Positions 1-7,027 of a DNA stretch of 14,560 nucleotides are shown one piece after another. Origin of the DNA: Desulfuromonas sp964536375 (GTDB lineage Bacteria > Desulfobacterota > Desulfuromonadia > Desulfuromonadales > Desulfuromonadaceae); NCBI GenBank assembly GCA_964536375.1, contig CAZHXF010000056.1:1-14560 (forward strand), written 5' to 3'. Each line of letters opens with the position of its first letter. Positions within the stretch are counted from its first letter, which is position 1. The notes below the pieces were generated by a model. It was not told the origin of the DNA and made no database searches. It worked only from the letters and a program-made list of their open reading frames with translations. A program made the position numbers and the translations under genes.

Positions 1-7
1 TATTTTA

Positions 8-52
8 TGGAGCGGGAAACGAGATTCGAACTCGCGACGTCAACCTTGGCAA
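8..52 (-). other. 3' half of tRNA-Gly(GCC): probable island attachment site
   Basis: Read on the minus strand, this stretch runs from the anticodon loop (anticodon GCC at 50-48) through the 3' anticodon stem, a short variable region, a TTCGAAT-type T arm, the 3' acceptor strand TTTCCCGC, the discriminator base and an encoded CCA ending at 8. It matches the 3' half of bacterial tRNA-Gly(GCC). The sequence before it (53 upward) does not form the D arm or 5' acceptor strand, so there is no complete tRNA. tRNA halves that begin at the anticodon loop are typical crossover products of tyrosine-recombinase islands. The geometry puts the island at positions above 52 and predicts an intact tRNA-Gly at the far end, outside the window. 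A decayed tRNA duplicate is the alternative. Confidence 0.8.
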
Positions 53-236
53 AATTGACATCAAGACATCAACATATTTCATAACTGCCAGTAATGTCTT
101 TATATTTTATATAGTTATGATTTTATATTGATGTCCTTGTGCCATTTAATACCCCTTAAACCCTGATAGAATCATCTAAATAATGGCAAATAATGTCACA
201 AAATTCCAAAAGTGAAAAGTCAGTTTTTGACGTCAA
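36..236. repeat. GAC(A/G)TCAA repeats next to the attachment site
   Basis: The octamer GACRTCAA occurs at 36-43 (inside the tRNA fragment), 57-64 and 65-72 (exact tandem), and 229-236 on the plus strand, and inverted at 128-135 (TTGATGTC). The copies at 36 and 229 share the longer GACGTCAACC. A second word, TGGCAAA, recurs at 47-53, 184-190 and 388-394. Clusters of short direct and inverted repeats beside a tRNA half are what integrase arm-type or excisionase binding sites look like. That role is inferred from position only; no integrase gene is in the window. Confidence 0.4.
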
Positions 237-333
237 CCCAAACAAAAAATCCATACATTTCAGGCTTAACTCAATTTTTCAATAAGCAACTTTTACGTTT
301 TACTTGAAACGTATGATCTCATCTCGAAAAAGT

Positions 334-451
334 ACTATAATTGCATTTTACAACAACAATAAGAGCGAAATATTTGACTACGCCAACTGGCAAATGAGTA
401 CTTTATTGATTGAGTGCAATTATAATACGACTATAATGGCGCCACTATAAT
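334..451. repeat. ACTATAAT direct repeats and a TGCAATTATA inverted repeat
   Basis: ACTATAAT occurs three times, at 334-341, 430-437 and 444-451; the last two are separated only by the palindrome GGCGCC. TATAATTGCA at 336-345 is exactly inverted as TGCAATTATA at 415-424. The words resemble -10 boxes, so they may mark promoters or a protein-binding cluster. Nothing coding explains them. Confidence 0.35.
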
Positions 452-681
452 TATCAGAAAACAGCAAGAAATTCTTCGTTGGATTGCATCACCATTGATA
501 TTTCCCCTCAGCTAGAAAAGAAAAATCATTGTCAAAGTCATACAAGTTCGGCAGGCCGAATGGTGCTCATATGGACTATTTAATTCAAAAGTTAGCTTAT
601 AACTCGATTAGAAGTAAGTCAGCGACAAGTCTATTGGTTGGGAGCATAATCGAGCCATCTAGAGTGAACAAAATGTAAACA

Positions 682-710
682 CTTCCTATTTTCTGACGTA
701 CCTATATAAT
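682..710 (+). promoter_or_regulatory. Possible promoter for the primase-helicase gene
   Basis: A perfect TATAAT sits at 705-710, 47 bases before the ATG at 758. No good -35 hexamer is present at the expected spacing (ACTTCC-like sequence at about 681-687), so this would be a weak or activator-dependent promoter. An AGGAG ribosome binding site follows at 742-746. Confidence 0.35.
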
Positions 711-757
711 AACCGTAATCTATACAACTTTTACGATTGTCAGGAGATTCAGCCTGT

Positions 758-3151
758 ATGCTATCAACTGAGGAGCAATCTGAACTGCACAAACTTCGTG
801 ACGAAAATCAGAGACTAAAAACCTTGCTGACACGTCACGGTATTGCCTGGAAAGATTCTTTGTCCGCCGATTCAAGGCGACAAGCCACGCAGATACTAGA
901 TACAACACCTGAAACCACTCGTTACAGTACCGCCGATAAAATTTCTTTATTTCGCAGACTTTTTCGTGGCCGTATTGATGTTTACCCACAGCGATGGGAG
1001 TCTACTAAAGGACGATCAGGCTACTCACCAGTATGTACGAATGAATGGAAAAAAGGGATTTGCCTCAAGCCAAAAATTAAATGTGGTGATTGCAGTAACC
1101 GAACACTCCAGCCGATTAATGACCATGTGATTTATAATCATTTAGCTGGGAAATGTACAATTGGTGTTTATCCTCTTTTAACAGATAACTATTGCTATTT
1201 TTTGGCCATTGATTTTGATGATGCAAGTTGGCGCAAAGACACCAAGGCCTTAATGCAAACCTGTAATGAACTAGCAATTCCTTCTTCGGTTGAAATTTCT
1301 CGCTCTGGAAAAGGTGCACACATCTGGATTTTTTTTGCCGTTCCAGTCTCAGCGCGTGATGCCAGACACCTTGGAGCCGCATTAATCAGCCGGACCTGTG
1401 ATCGCACTCATCAATTGTCCTTAGAAAGTTATGACCGGCTGTTTCCCAACCAAGACATCTTGCCCAATGGTGGGTTTGGCAACTTAATCGCATTGCCTCT
1501 ACAGAAAAATCCCCGGGAACAGGGTAACAATTGCTTTGTCGATGAACAGTTCACCCCTTATCACGATCAGTGGGCCTATCTCGCAACCATTGAACTGCTT
1601 TCCAAAACACAGCTAGATGACGCCATTATCCGTGCCACTAATAACCGACATCCCCTGGATGTTTCTTTCAATGAACTTGACGAAATTAGCAAACCCTGGC
1701 AACAAAAGCTACCTGCACAGGCAAAAATACTGGGTTCTCTCCCTGAATCCTTAACACTTGTTCTAGCCAACGAAATTTTCATCGCTAAAGAAGAACTTCC
1801 ACAGCCCTTAGCCAATCGCCTGATTCGTCTAGCAGCTTTTCAAAATCCAGAATTCCATAAAGCCCAAGCTATGCGCCTTCCTGTCTGGAATAAACCTCGT
1901 ATCATTGGTTGCGCTGAAAACCATCCTCAACACATCGGGCTTCCAAGAGGTTGTCTGGATAGCATTCTGGAACTATTACGTAGTAATGGAATCCAGACAG
2001 ATCTGTTGGATGAACGCCTACAGGGTAAAAAAATCAAAGCGAAATTTATTGGCACATTGCGTAAAGACCAAAAGAAAGCGTTACGCGAGATTTTCAAACA
2101 TGAAACAGGTGTATTTTGTGCGCCAACAGCATTTGGTAAAACGATTACCGCTGCTGCACTGATCGCTAAGCGCAAGGTTAGTACACTTGTTTTGGTCCAC
2201 CGAACAGAACTTCTGAGACAATGGCAAGAGCGACTAACAGGTTTTTTGGAAATTGATAAAAATGGACTTGGCGTCATCGGCGGAGGAAAAAAGAAGCCGA
2301 CGGGCAGTATCGACGTTGCCGTGATACAATCGCTATCACGTTATGAGGACCTTGCGTCATTACTTGACAAATATGGGCAAATTATAGTTGATGAGTGCCA
2401 TCATCTGTCAGCTTTTTCTTTTGAAGCAATTATAAAACAAGCTAAAGCCAAACATGTTCTGGGATTAACTGCTACGCCGATTCGCCGCGATGGTCATCAA
2501 CCAATCATCTTCATGCAATGTGGCCCGATTCGCCATCAAGCCACCAGCCCTGAATCTGCACCCAAACAGTTGGAAGTCTGGCCGAGAAAACTACCGTCTC
2601 CACGGATGGATTCAAACTTACCAATTCAGGATGTATTTCGCACTTTGGTAACAGATGAAGATCGTAACCGACGCATTGCCAAAGATGTTCTAGCGGCCTA
2701 CAAAGAAGGTCGTAAAATACTGATACTGACAGAACGGACGGAACATTTATCGCTACTGCAGAACGCTCTTAATGATCAAATAACAAACTGCTTTATCCTG
2801 CACGGTCGTTTATCAAAAAAACAACGTTCCCTTGTATTGACTGAATTAGAGGCATTGAATAAATCTGCTCCCCGCGTTCTCCTCGCTACTGGCAGACTGA
2901 TCGGGGAAGGATTTGATCATCCACCACTCGACACCTTAATCTTAACCATGCCGATATCCTGGAAAGGAACATTGCAACAATATGCAGGGCGACTCCATCG
3001 AGAGCACGCAGACAAGAAAGATGTCAGAATTTTCGATTACGTCGAAACAGATCACCCGCAACTTGAACGCATGTGGAACAAGCGTAAACTGGGCTATCGA
3101 GCCATGGGTTATAAGATCAAACATCCCGATGACGGATCTATCAACATGTGA
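758..3151 (+). CDS. TOTE-type archaeo-eukaryotic primase fused to SF2 helicase
   Basis: This 797-residue protein matches the primase-helicase of TOTE conflict systems. Order: an N-terminal leucine-rich helix ending in an HGI motif (about 5-29); a Cys cluster (C93, C102, C109, C112), possibly zinc-binding; an archaeo-eukaryotic primase domain with the acidic AIDFDD motif (150-155), the SxGKGAHIW motif (181-190) and a conserved LFPNQD...GFGNLIALPLQ stretch (228-249); then an SF2 helicase with Walker A APTAFGKT (455-462), DECH box (545-548), TATP (571-574) and arginine-finger motif QYAGRLHR (741-748). All key residues are intact. Family knowledge suggests nucleic-acid priming and unwinding in defence against mobile DNA or in element replication. 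It stands alone, without the other enzymes seen in larger TOTE loci. ATG 758 is chosen because AGGAG lies 11 bases upstream; a TTG at 737 is in frame but lacks a good site. Confidence 0.88.
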   Translation: MLSTEEQSELHKLRDENQRLKTLLTRHGIAWKDSLSADSRRQATQILDTTPETTRYSTADKISLFRRLFRGRIDVYPQRWESTKGRSGYSPVCTNEWKKGICLKPKIKCGDCSNRTLQPINDHVIYNHLAGKCTIGVYPLLTDNYCYFLAIDFDDASWRKDTKALMQTCNELAIPSSVEISRSGKGAHIWIFFAVPVSARDARHLGAALISRTCDRTHQLSLESYDRLFPNQDILPNGGFGNLIALPLQKNPREQGNNCFVDEQFTPYHDQWAYLATIELLSKTQLDDAIIRATNNRHPLDVSFNELDEISKPWQQKLPAQAKILGSLPESLTLVLANEIFIAKEELPQPLANRLIRLAAFQNPEFHKAQAMRLPVWNKPRIIGCAENHPQHIGLPRGCLDSILELLRSNGIQTDLLDERLQGKKIKAKFIGTLRKDQKKALREIFKHETGVFCAPTAFGKTITAAALIAKRKVSTLVLVHRTELLRQWQERLTGFLEIDKNGLGVIGGGKKKPTGSIDVAVIQSLSRYEDLASLLDKYGQIIVDECHHLSAFSFEAIIKQAKAKHVLGLTATPIRRDGHQPIIFMQCGPIRHQATSPESAPKQLEVWPRKLPSPRMDSNLPIQDVFRTLVTDEDRNRRIAKDVLAAYKEGRKILILTERTEHLSLLQNALNDQITNCFILHGRLSKKQRSLVLTELEALNKSAPRVLLATGRLIGEGFDHPPLDTLILTMPISWKGTLQQYAGRLHREHADKKDVRIFDYVETDHPQLERMWNKRKLGYRAMGYKIKHPDDGSINM

Positions 3152-3172
3152 GGTGCATAGACGTTCTCACAT
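3146..3172. terminator. Weak hairpin between convergent genes
   Basis: ATGTGAG (3146-3152) and CTCACAT (3166-3172) are exact inverted repeats with a 13-base loop. They overlap the stop codon of the primase-helicase gene and sit in the 41-base gap before the convergent hipA stop. No T run follows on either strand, so intrinsic termination is doubtful. Confidence 0.25.
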
Positions 3173-3192
3173 CCTATAAATTCTATCAATAT

Positions 3193-4434
3193 TTACATAT
3201 TCAGAAACGGTTCTATTTCCTTCTGTCTTTTTACTGACACTCCACACTGCTGGGCATATTTTATCCAGTCTCCGACAGAGTTTTTCACTTGATCGACTGC
3301 CTCTTTCATCTCATTCGATTGCAGGCCGACCTTTTCTCCAATTGCTATCAAATCTTCTTCTTGTATCTCCTTGCCTTTGCCGGCAACGTCGAGGGATTGT
3401 TCCCCTCCAGGACCATCGGAAAAAACAACATCATACGCAGGTGACAACGACCAATCACCGCGAGAATCCATGAGAAAACTATGGTTTTTACTGTGGTCGT
3501 CGCGGTTGTGACTCATGACATTAAAAACCATACGGACAAAGACCTGCAGCACATCTTGGTGATTTCTGGTCAAAGCCTGAGTTGCTTTTAAAAACTCTTC
3601 GTAACCTATGCTTGGCAGCCGATGGTCGGCATGCAGCAGTCCGCTCAAGGTATGCATGTGCACTCGTTGATTGCCGATTCTGTCGAACCTTTTTGTCGCA
3701 AAATATCCGGGACCACTTTTTGAGGATAAGACTTGATTCTCTGCCATATCAACACCGGCATCTTGTGCCATCATTGCGTAGGCTTTCTCGACCAACCCGA
3801 TATCGGAGGCATCATCCTGTGCTGGGAATTTGACAAGCCAGTGCTCATACCCCTCTGGCAAATCCTCAATTCCATAAATCGCCGCTGTGTTATCTGCAGA
3901 TAATCCGATAAGCGCTTTGGGCCGTGCACCCTGGGGTGAGCCACCAGCTTGGAGAAGGTACTCAAAAACTTCTTCTGTTTTATTTTCGAGTATCAACAGT
4001 GAATCCTTTGCCATTTGATCAAGATTGATCACCTTTTCAGAACAATTACTTAATACTTCATGCTGATCAGGAACGTATATCAGCGCTCCCATACCGCGCG
4101 ATCCAACCCACGATAATCTATCTAGTGCTCCAGCTTGTGCAAGACGAATCCCCAGATCTCTCAATTTACGATCAATAAGCAAACGACCCCACCCGTCTGG
4201 CAGGCTATCGTTAAAAACACCGTGAAGACCGTCGAAAATAGTTCTGGGGCCAGCAATGACTTCAGGATTTAATGGTTTTTGCAGGTTGAAGGGGGACAGA
4301 TTTAAATTATTAACAGGAAATTCACTAGCAAACTCAAAGTATATTTCTCTGTTCGAACAAGCTAAACGCCCGACATACAGTGGACTATCAAACTGAAGAA
4401 AGACTTTAAGCAATCTTATTGGTTTGAAATTCAT
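3193..4434 (-). CDS. hipA: HipA-family serine/threonine kinase toxin (module 1)
   Basis: This 413-residue HipA-like toxin is within the usual family length of about 410-440. The N-terminal HipA couple domain covers roughly 10-120 (GxFNDSLPDGWGR at 72-84). A glycine-rich loop, GGSPQGARPK (164-173), lies where E. coli HipA carries its autophosphorylated serine. The kinase catalytic motif HNRDDHSKN (309-317) gives the likely catalytic D312 with H314, K316 and N317, and metal-binding D335 follows in SPAYD. No active-site residue is missing, so it should be an active kinase. Known HipA kinases phosphorylate tRNA synthetases (GltX in E. coli) and slow growth; this protein's target is not known. Its ATG overlaps the hipB stop by four bases (ATGA), implying coupled translation after the antitoxin. 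Confidence 0.95.
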   Translation of the reverse strand: MNFKPIRLLKVFLQFDSPLYVGRLACSNREIYFEFASEFPVNNLNLSPFNLQKPLNPEVIAGPRTIFDGLHGVFNDSLPDGWGRLLIDRKLRDLGIRLAQAGALDRLSWVGSRGMGALIYVPDQHEVLSNCSEKVINLDQMAKDSLLILENKTEEVFEYLLQAGGSPQGARPKALIGLSADNTAAIYGIEDLPEGYEHWLVKFPAQDDASDIGLVEKAYAMMAQDAGVDMAENQVLSSKSGPGYFATKRFDRIGNQRVHMHTLSGLLHADHRLPSIGYEEFLKATQALTRNHQDVLQVFVRMVFNVMSHNRDDHSKNHSFLMDSRGDWSLSPAYDVVFSDGPGGEQSLDVAGKGKEIQEEDLIAIGEKVGLQSNEMKEAVDQVKNSVGDWIKYAQQCGVSVKRQKEIEPFLNM

Positions 4435-4733
4435 TGCTTATGCCCACGCTGACGGTTCCGAGAATTCTCCAACTCAAGAATCTGGTCCATCGTTTGAGTT
4501 TTTTTCGGCTCTAACGCAACCATCAGCCCAGCCTCCAACCGTAGAGCATACGCAAGCGCTATCAAGCCTTTCAAGGATATCTCCCCAGTTCGCTCAAAAC
4601 GTTTAAGGGAGCCAAGACTGACTCCTGCACGCTTGGCCAGCCCAGTCTGGGTCAGATTATCTTCAAGACGTGCCGTTCTAAGTTGAGTTGCTAGGTGTTT
4701 TTGAATATCCACAACAGATAATATACTAGTCAT
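4431..4733 (-). CDS. hipB: HipB-like XRE-family antitoxin (module 1)
   Basis: A 100-residue protein with one XRE/Cro helix-turn-helix at about 14-69 (LTQTGLAKRAGVSLGSLKRFE core, with TGEIS after it) and a short charged tail. By family knowledge it binds and neutralises the HipA encoded directly downstream and represses its own operon. The start is supported by a GAGG site five bases before the ATG. A strong promoter and an overlapping inverted repeat lie immediately upstream (4749-4793). The four-base overlap with hipA fixes it as the first gene of a two-gene operon. Confidence 0.93.
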   Translation of the reverse strand: MTSILSVVDIQKHLATQLRTARLEDNLTQTGLAKRAGVSLGSLKRFERTGEISLKGLIALAYALRLEAGLMVALEPKKTQTMDQILELENSRNRQRGHKQ

Positions 4734-4748
4734 TAAAGCCTCACTTAC

Positions 4749-4793
4749 AGATAACGGTTAACATATTATCTATTGCAGTGTTTTGCTTGTCAA
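4749..4793 (-). promoter_or_regulatory. hipBA module 1 promoter with overlapping operator
   Basis: On the minus strand there is a consensus -35 TTGACA (4793-4788), a 17-base spacer, and -10 GATAAT (4770-4765), 32 bases before the hipB ATG. The inverted repeat AGATAA (4749-4754) / TTATCT (4766-4771), centred near a GTTAAC palindrome (4757-4762), covers the -10 box. This is where a HipB dimer would repress by blocking polymerase. The promoter is read directly; the operator role is inferred. Confidence 0.7.
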
Positions 4794-4824
4794 TGCGATA
4801 CTGTACTTTAGCAAAAAAAATGAA

Positions 4825-6087
4825 CTATAATCCCTCGAAGGCAAATGGATTAAGAAACTGCCGTCCCCACAGATATTTTCTATCAACTATACTCAATTCA
4901 GCACTATCACATATTGAGTCCCAATAATCCTCAATAGCTGTTTTTTGCTGATCAATAATCTCTCTAGCTTGCACCTCTGAAAGTAAATAGTTGTGTGCCG
5001 TTTTTACGCAATGAATTAACTGGCTTAAATTGTTATTACCATCGATCAGCATCGCCTGTGATGCAATATTTCCTGATCGTGCTTGTGGACAAATATCATA
5101 CACAGGAGTGAGCGTTAATGTTTTCCCATCCCAAAAAGCCGCATGATTGCGTGCATGATCATCGGTATTTCCGCATAAAATATTGAACACCAGACGTGAA
5201 AATAATTCCCTAAGAGTCGCTGTAGGGTCGGCAAAGCGATGACGGATTATTTCAGCAAAGGTTTCATAGCTGGCATAACGTGCCATCATCTCATCGTAAC
5301 CAAAAATGGTCAGCGCTGAAACCATAGCTTTACGCTGCCATCCTGCATTAACCTTATGACGATCGAAGCGTTCAATCAGCAAGACATCTTTATGAGCAGC
5401 TCTGGTTAGCTTTACCTCCGCAACGGATAAGCCAACCTGCTTGGCCAATTTCATGGCGATAAATTCGGCTTTTACGACACTGTAAAGATCTGTTGTGGAA
5501 GAGAATTTGGCAATATATTTACGCTCATGTTCTTCGATCAAAGCCTTAGGTCTTGCTCCACCAATTGAACTGCCGTGAAACAAAGCCTGATCCAGTTCTG
5601 CTGTCAACGCAATACCACTTTCTACGCGTTGGGCAGATTCCAATAATTCTGTCAAGCTGGCATTTTCCGATAAACGTGGCACATATTCCGTTGGCGATTG
5701 TTGAAAATCAAGAGCACCAATCCTGTCGCTGCCCGATTCCAACAAGTATGTCAGTTCATCAAAATCAGCAGTATCGACAGTTGAGCTGTTGCTGCCCAAC
5801 TTTTTGTTTATGATAATTCTCCGACCCCAAGCATCTGGTGCTGCATCCCTGATACATCCAGGCATATTGAGACCATCTAGTAGTGGGATGCGACCAGATT
5901 GTAAAGGGAGTTCTTGTGGGTAGATTGAGATGGCTGGAGCCATATCGTGAATACGTTCAAGATAACTTTTGCCGTAGTTAAACAGCATCTGACCATTAAC
6001 AGATTCGAGCTTGCCAGCGACCACAGGTGCCGTTTCCCCTGGCAACCAAATCCATACATAGGCTTGAGAATATGGCTTAGAAGTCAT
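4825..6087 (-). CDS. hipA: HipA-family serine/threonine kinase toxin (module 2)
   Basis: A second, divergent HipA-like toxin of 420 residues. Numbered from the chosen ATG, it has the glycine-rich loop GSSIGGARPK (172-181), the catalytic motif GNTDDHARN (306-314) with D309 and N314 at the same positions as in E. coli HipA, and metal-binding D331 in TPVYD. The usual lysine before the catalytic Asn is Arg here (R313). The N-terminal couple domain contains DAAPDAWGRR (81-90), the counterpart of DSLPDGWGR in module 1. The kinase looks intact. Three in-frame ATGs are available (6099, 6090, 6087); 6087 is preferred because GAGGT lies five bases upstream, while 6099 has no site. The gene overlaps the end of its hipB and shares little sequence with module 1 outside the motifs, so this is not a recent duplication. 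Confidence 0.93.
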   Translation of the reverse strand: MTSKPYSQAYVWIWLPGETAPVVAGKLESVNGQMLFNYGKSYLERIHDMAPAISIYPQELPLQSGRIPLLDGLNMPGCIRDAAPDAWGRRIIINKKLGSNSSTVDTADFDELTYLLESGSDRIGALDFQQSPTEYVPRLSENASLTELLESAQRVESGIALTAELDQALFHGSSIGGARPKALIEEHERKYIAKFSSTTDLYSVVKAEFIAMKLAKQVGLSVAEVKLTRAAHKDVLLIERFDRHKVNAGWQRKAMVSALTIFGYDEMMARYASYETFAEIIRHRFADPTATLRELFSRLVFNILCGNTDDHARNHAAFWDGKTLTLTPVYDICPQARSGNIASQAMLIDGNNNLSQLIHCVKTAHNYLLSEVQAREIIDQQKTAIEDYWDSICDSAELSIVDRKYLWGRQFLNPFAFEGL

Positions 6088-6412
6088 CATCAACCTCATT
6101 ATCTGTCTGGCGCACCGATTTTGGCAGTAAGGCTATCCTTTCTTCAGCTTGGTGGTGATGTCGCTTCAGATCATCCACATCAGCATCAAAAAGCTTAATT
6201 CCAACAATCGTCGCAACCTCGAACACAGCCCCTATAGCACAAGTCATCGCGCCACGCTCTATGCGCTGTAACAACCCCCTGGAAATCCCAGCACGCTCAG
6301 CGACTTCCTGAACTGTGAATTTGTTTTCAATTCTAGCTATTTTAATCTGTTGTCCCAACAAGGCAACTGCTTCCAGACTATAACGGGAAAAGCTTTTATT
6401 TTCTTTTTTCAT
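6077..6412 (-). CDS. hipB: HipB-like XRE-family antitoxin (module 2)
   Basis: A 111-residue protein with an XRE helix-turn-helix at about 17-73 (FTVQEVAERAGISRGLLQRIE core) followed by an acidic, histidine-containing tail ending in DDDF. As the gene before hipA it is the expected antitoxin and autorepressor. The frame is open upstream to an ATG at 6451, but the ATG at 6412 has a GGAG site six bases before it, and the longer form would extend into the inverted repeat at 6441-6459, so the shorter start is used. Its last bases overlap the start region of hipA, which implies coupled translation. Confidence 0.88.
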   Translation of the reverse strand: MKKENKSFSRYSLEAVALLGQQIKIARIENKFTVQEVAERAGISRGLLQRIERGAMTCAIGAVFEVATIVGIKLFDADVDDLKRHHHQAEERIALLPKSVRQTDNEVDDDF

Positions 6413-6440
6413 GACAAGCTCCGATACATAAATAAACCAC

Positions 6441-6459
6441 AAGAACACCATGTGTTCTT
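6441..6459. promoter_or_regulatory. Inverted repeat, probable HipB operator (module 2)
   Basis: AAGAACAC (6441-6448) and GTGTTCTT (6452-6459) are perfect eight-base arms around CAT, 29 bases before the hipB start. A further GAAC at 6465-6468 forms a second pair with the GTTC of the right arm. The position and symmetry fit an autoregulatory operator. No clear sigma-70 hexamers were found nearby on the minus strand. Confidence 0.5.
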
Positions 6460-6582
6460 TTTATGAACCATTACCAGCAAATCTGATGTTGATCAAGTTT
6501 TATTGTTCTAACGCGATGATAAAAAATATATCCCTGCGAAGATGAGCCCCTCATTTGGAACAAATCGAGGCACACTCTTTAC

Positions 6583-6625
6583 AGTTCAATCAAAAAAAAT
6601 ATTAACTAATATTTAGAGCTGAACT
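6583..6625. repeat. Nested inverted repeats
   Basis: AGTTCA (6583-6588) and TGAACT (6620-6625) enclose a perfect palindrome with arms AAATATTA (6597-6604) and TAATATTT (6607-6614). On the minus strand the inner hairpin is followed by a run of T (opposite A 6592-6599), so it could act as a weak terminator for transcription coming from the hipB relic at 6723-6887. The all-AT stem makes this uncertain. Confidence 0.35.
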
Positions 6626-6693
6626 CTGAAGTTTCTTCATACCAATAATAGCCGTAGGTATTCGAACACAACTGTGTCTGCCAATAATGATTT

Positions 6694-6715
6694 GAATCGA
6701 ATCGAATCGAATCGA
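6694..6715. repeat. GAATC pentamer tandem repeat
   Basis: Four full copies and a partial copy of GAATC lie just past the stop of the hipB relic. The following AATCGAGGCA (6710-6719) also occurs exactly at 6563-6572. This may be replication slippage in non-coding DNA; no reading frame uses the repeat. Confidence 0.6.
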
Positions 6716-6722
6716 GGCATGA

Positions 6723-6887
6723 TTAACAATTAACAATCTGGTCCAGTTGCGAAAGAAATTTAGTCTCTACATCTGAAAGCCAAGCTGCATTATCTTGCAC
6801 AATACCCAGTTGCTTGTGGTTATCTCTAATCATCCGACCAATATCTGCGACAGTATTAACCTCCCCATAAACTGGATCACCTGCTCT
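6723..6887 (-). pseudogene. Relic of a third hipB-like XRE antitoxin
   Basis: The open minus frame of 54 residues between stops contains ADIGRMIRDNHKQLG, then Q, AAWLS and ETKFLSQLDQ. This aligns with the first helices of HipB-type antitoxins (pattern: DIG..IR...K.LG..Q...A.LS.V.T.FLS.L). It lacks a start codon before residue 19, has a stop directly upstream, and ends where the recognition helix should lead into GK and the second half of the domain. No hipA follows. It is read as the remains of another module of the same kind; a diverged short regulator is less likely because of the missing start. Confidence 0.55.
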
Positions 6888-7027
6888 TTAATAAGCAAGC
6901 TCCTGACAGTTATAAAACAATTTATCCGTTTAAACATATTCGAAGCAGTGACATTTCGCGCTCCAAACTTATGTTCGTTAGGCATATCAACACGCGAAGT
7001 TCTTAAGATGCACTCTAATATTTCCTA

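Larger units (their letters stand above)
237..736. other. Intergenic stretch, no convincing gene
   Basis: About 500 bases lie between the attachment region and the first gene. They are AT-rich with no long open frame on either strand. The longest ATG frame examined, 571-678 plus (35 codons), has no clear ribosome binding site or recognisable product. The only structure seen is the repeat group at 334-451. The stretch may hold island-edge regulatory DNA or a gene too decayed to read. Confidence 0.5.

Noticed and set aside
571..678. 35-codon plus-strand frame beginning ATGGACTAT
   Set aside because: No convincing ribosome binding site, no recognisable pattern in the product, and it lies in AT-rich DNA where such frames occur by chance.
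737..757. TTG start adding seven residues to the primase-helicase
   Set aside because: The AGGAG site at 742-746 would lie inside this extension and is correctly placed for the ATG at 758.
3146..3172. Strong bidirectional terminator between the convergent genes
   Set aside because: The hairpin has only seven pairs with a 13-base loop and no T run on either side; kept only as a weak feature.
4734..4824. Terminator after hipA of module 2
   Set aside because: A run of eight T follows the stop on the minus strand, but no stem-loop precedes it, so the two modules may be partly co-transcribed.
6761..7000. 43-residue minus-strand frame starting near 6985 (MPNEHKFGARN)
   Set aside because: No ribosome binding site or recognisable domain, and it overlaps the better supported hipB relic in another frame.
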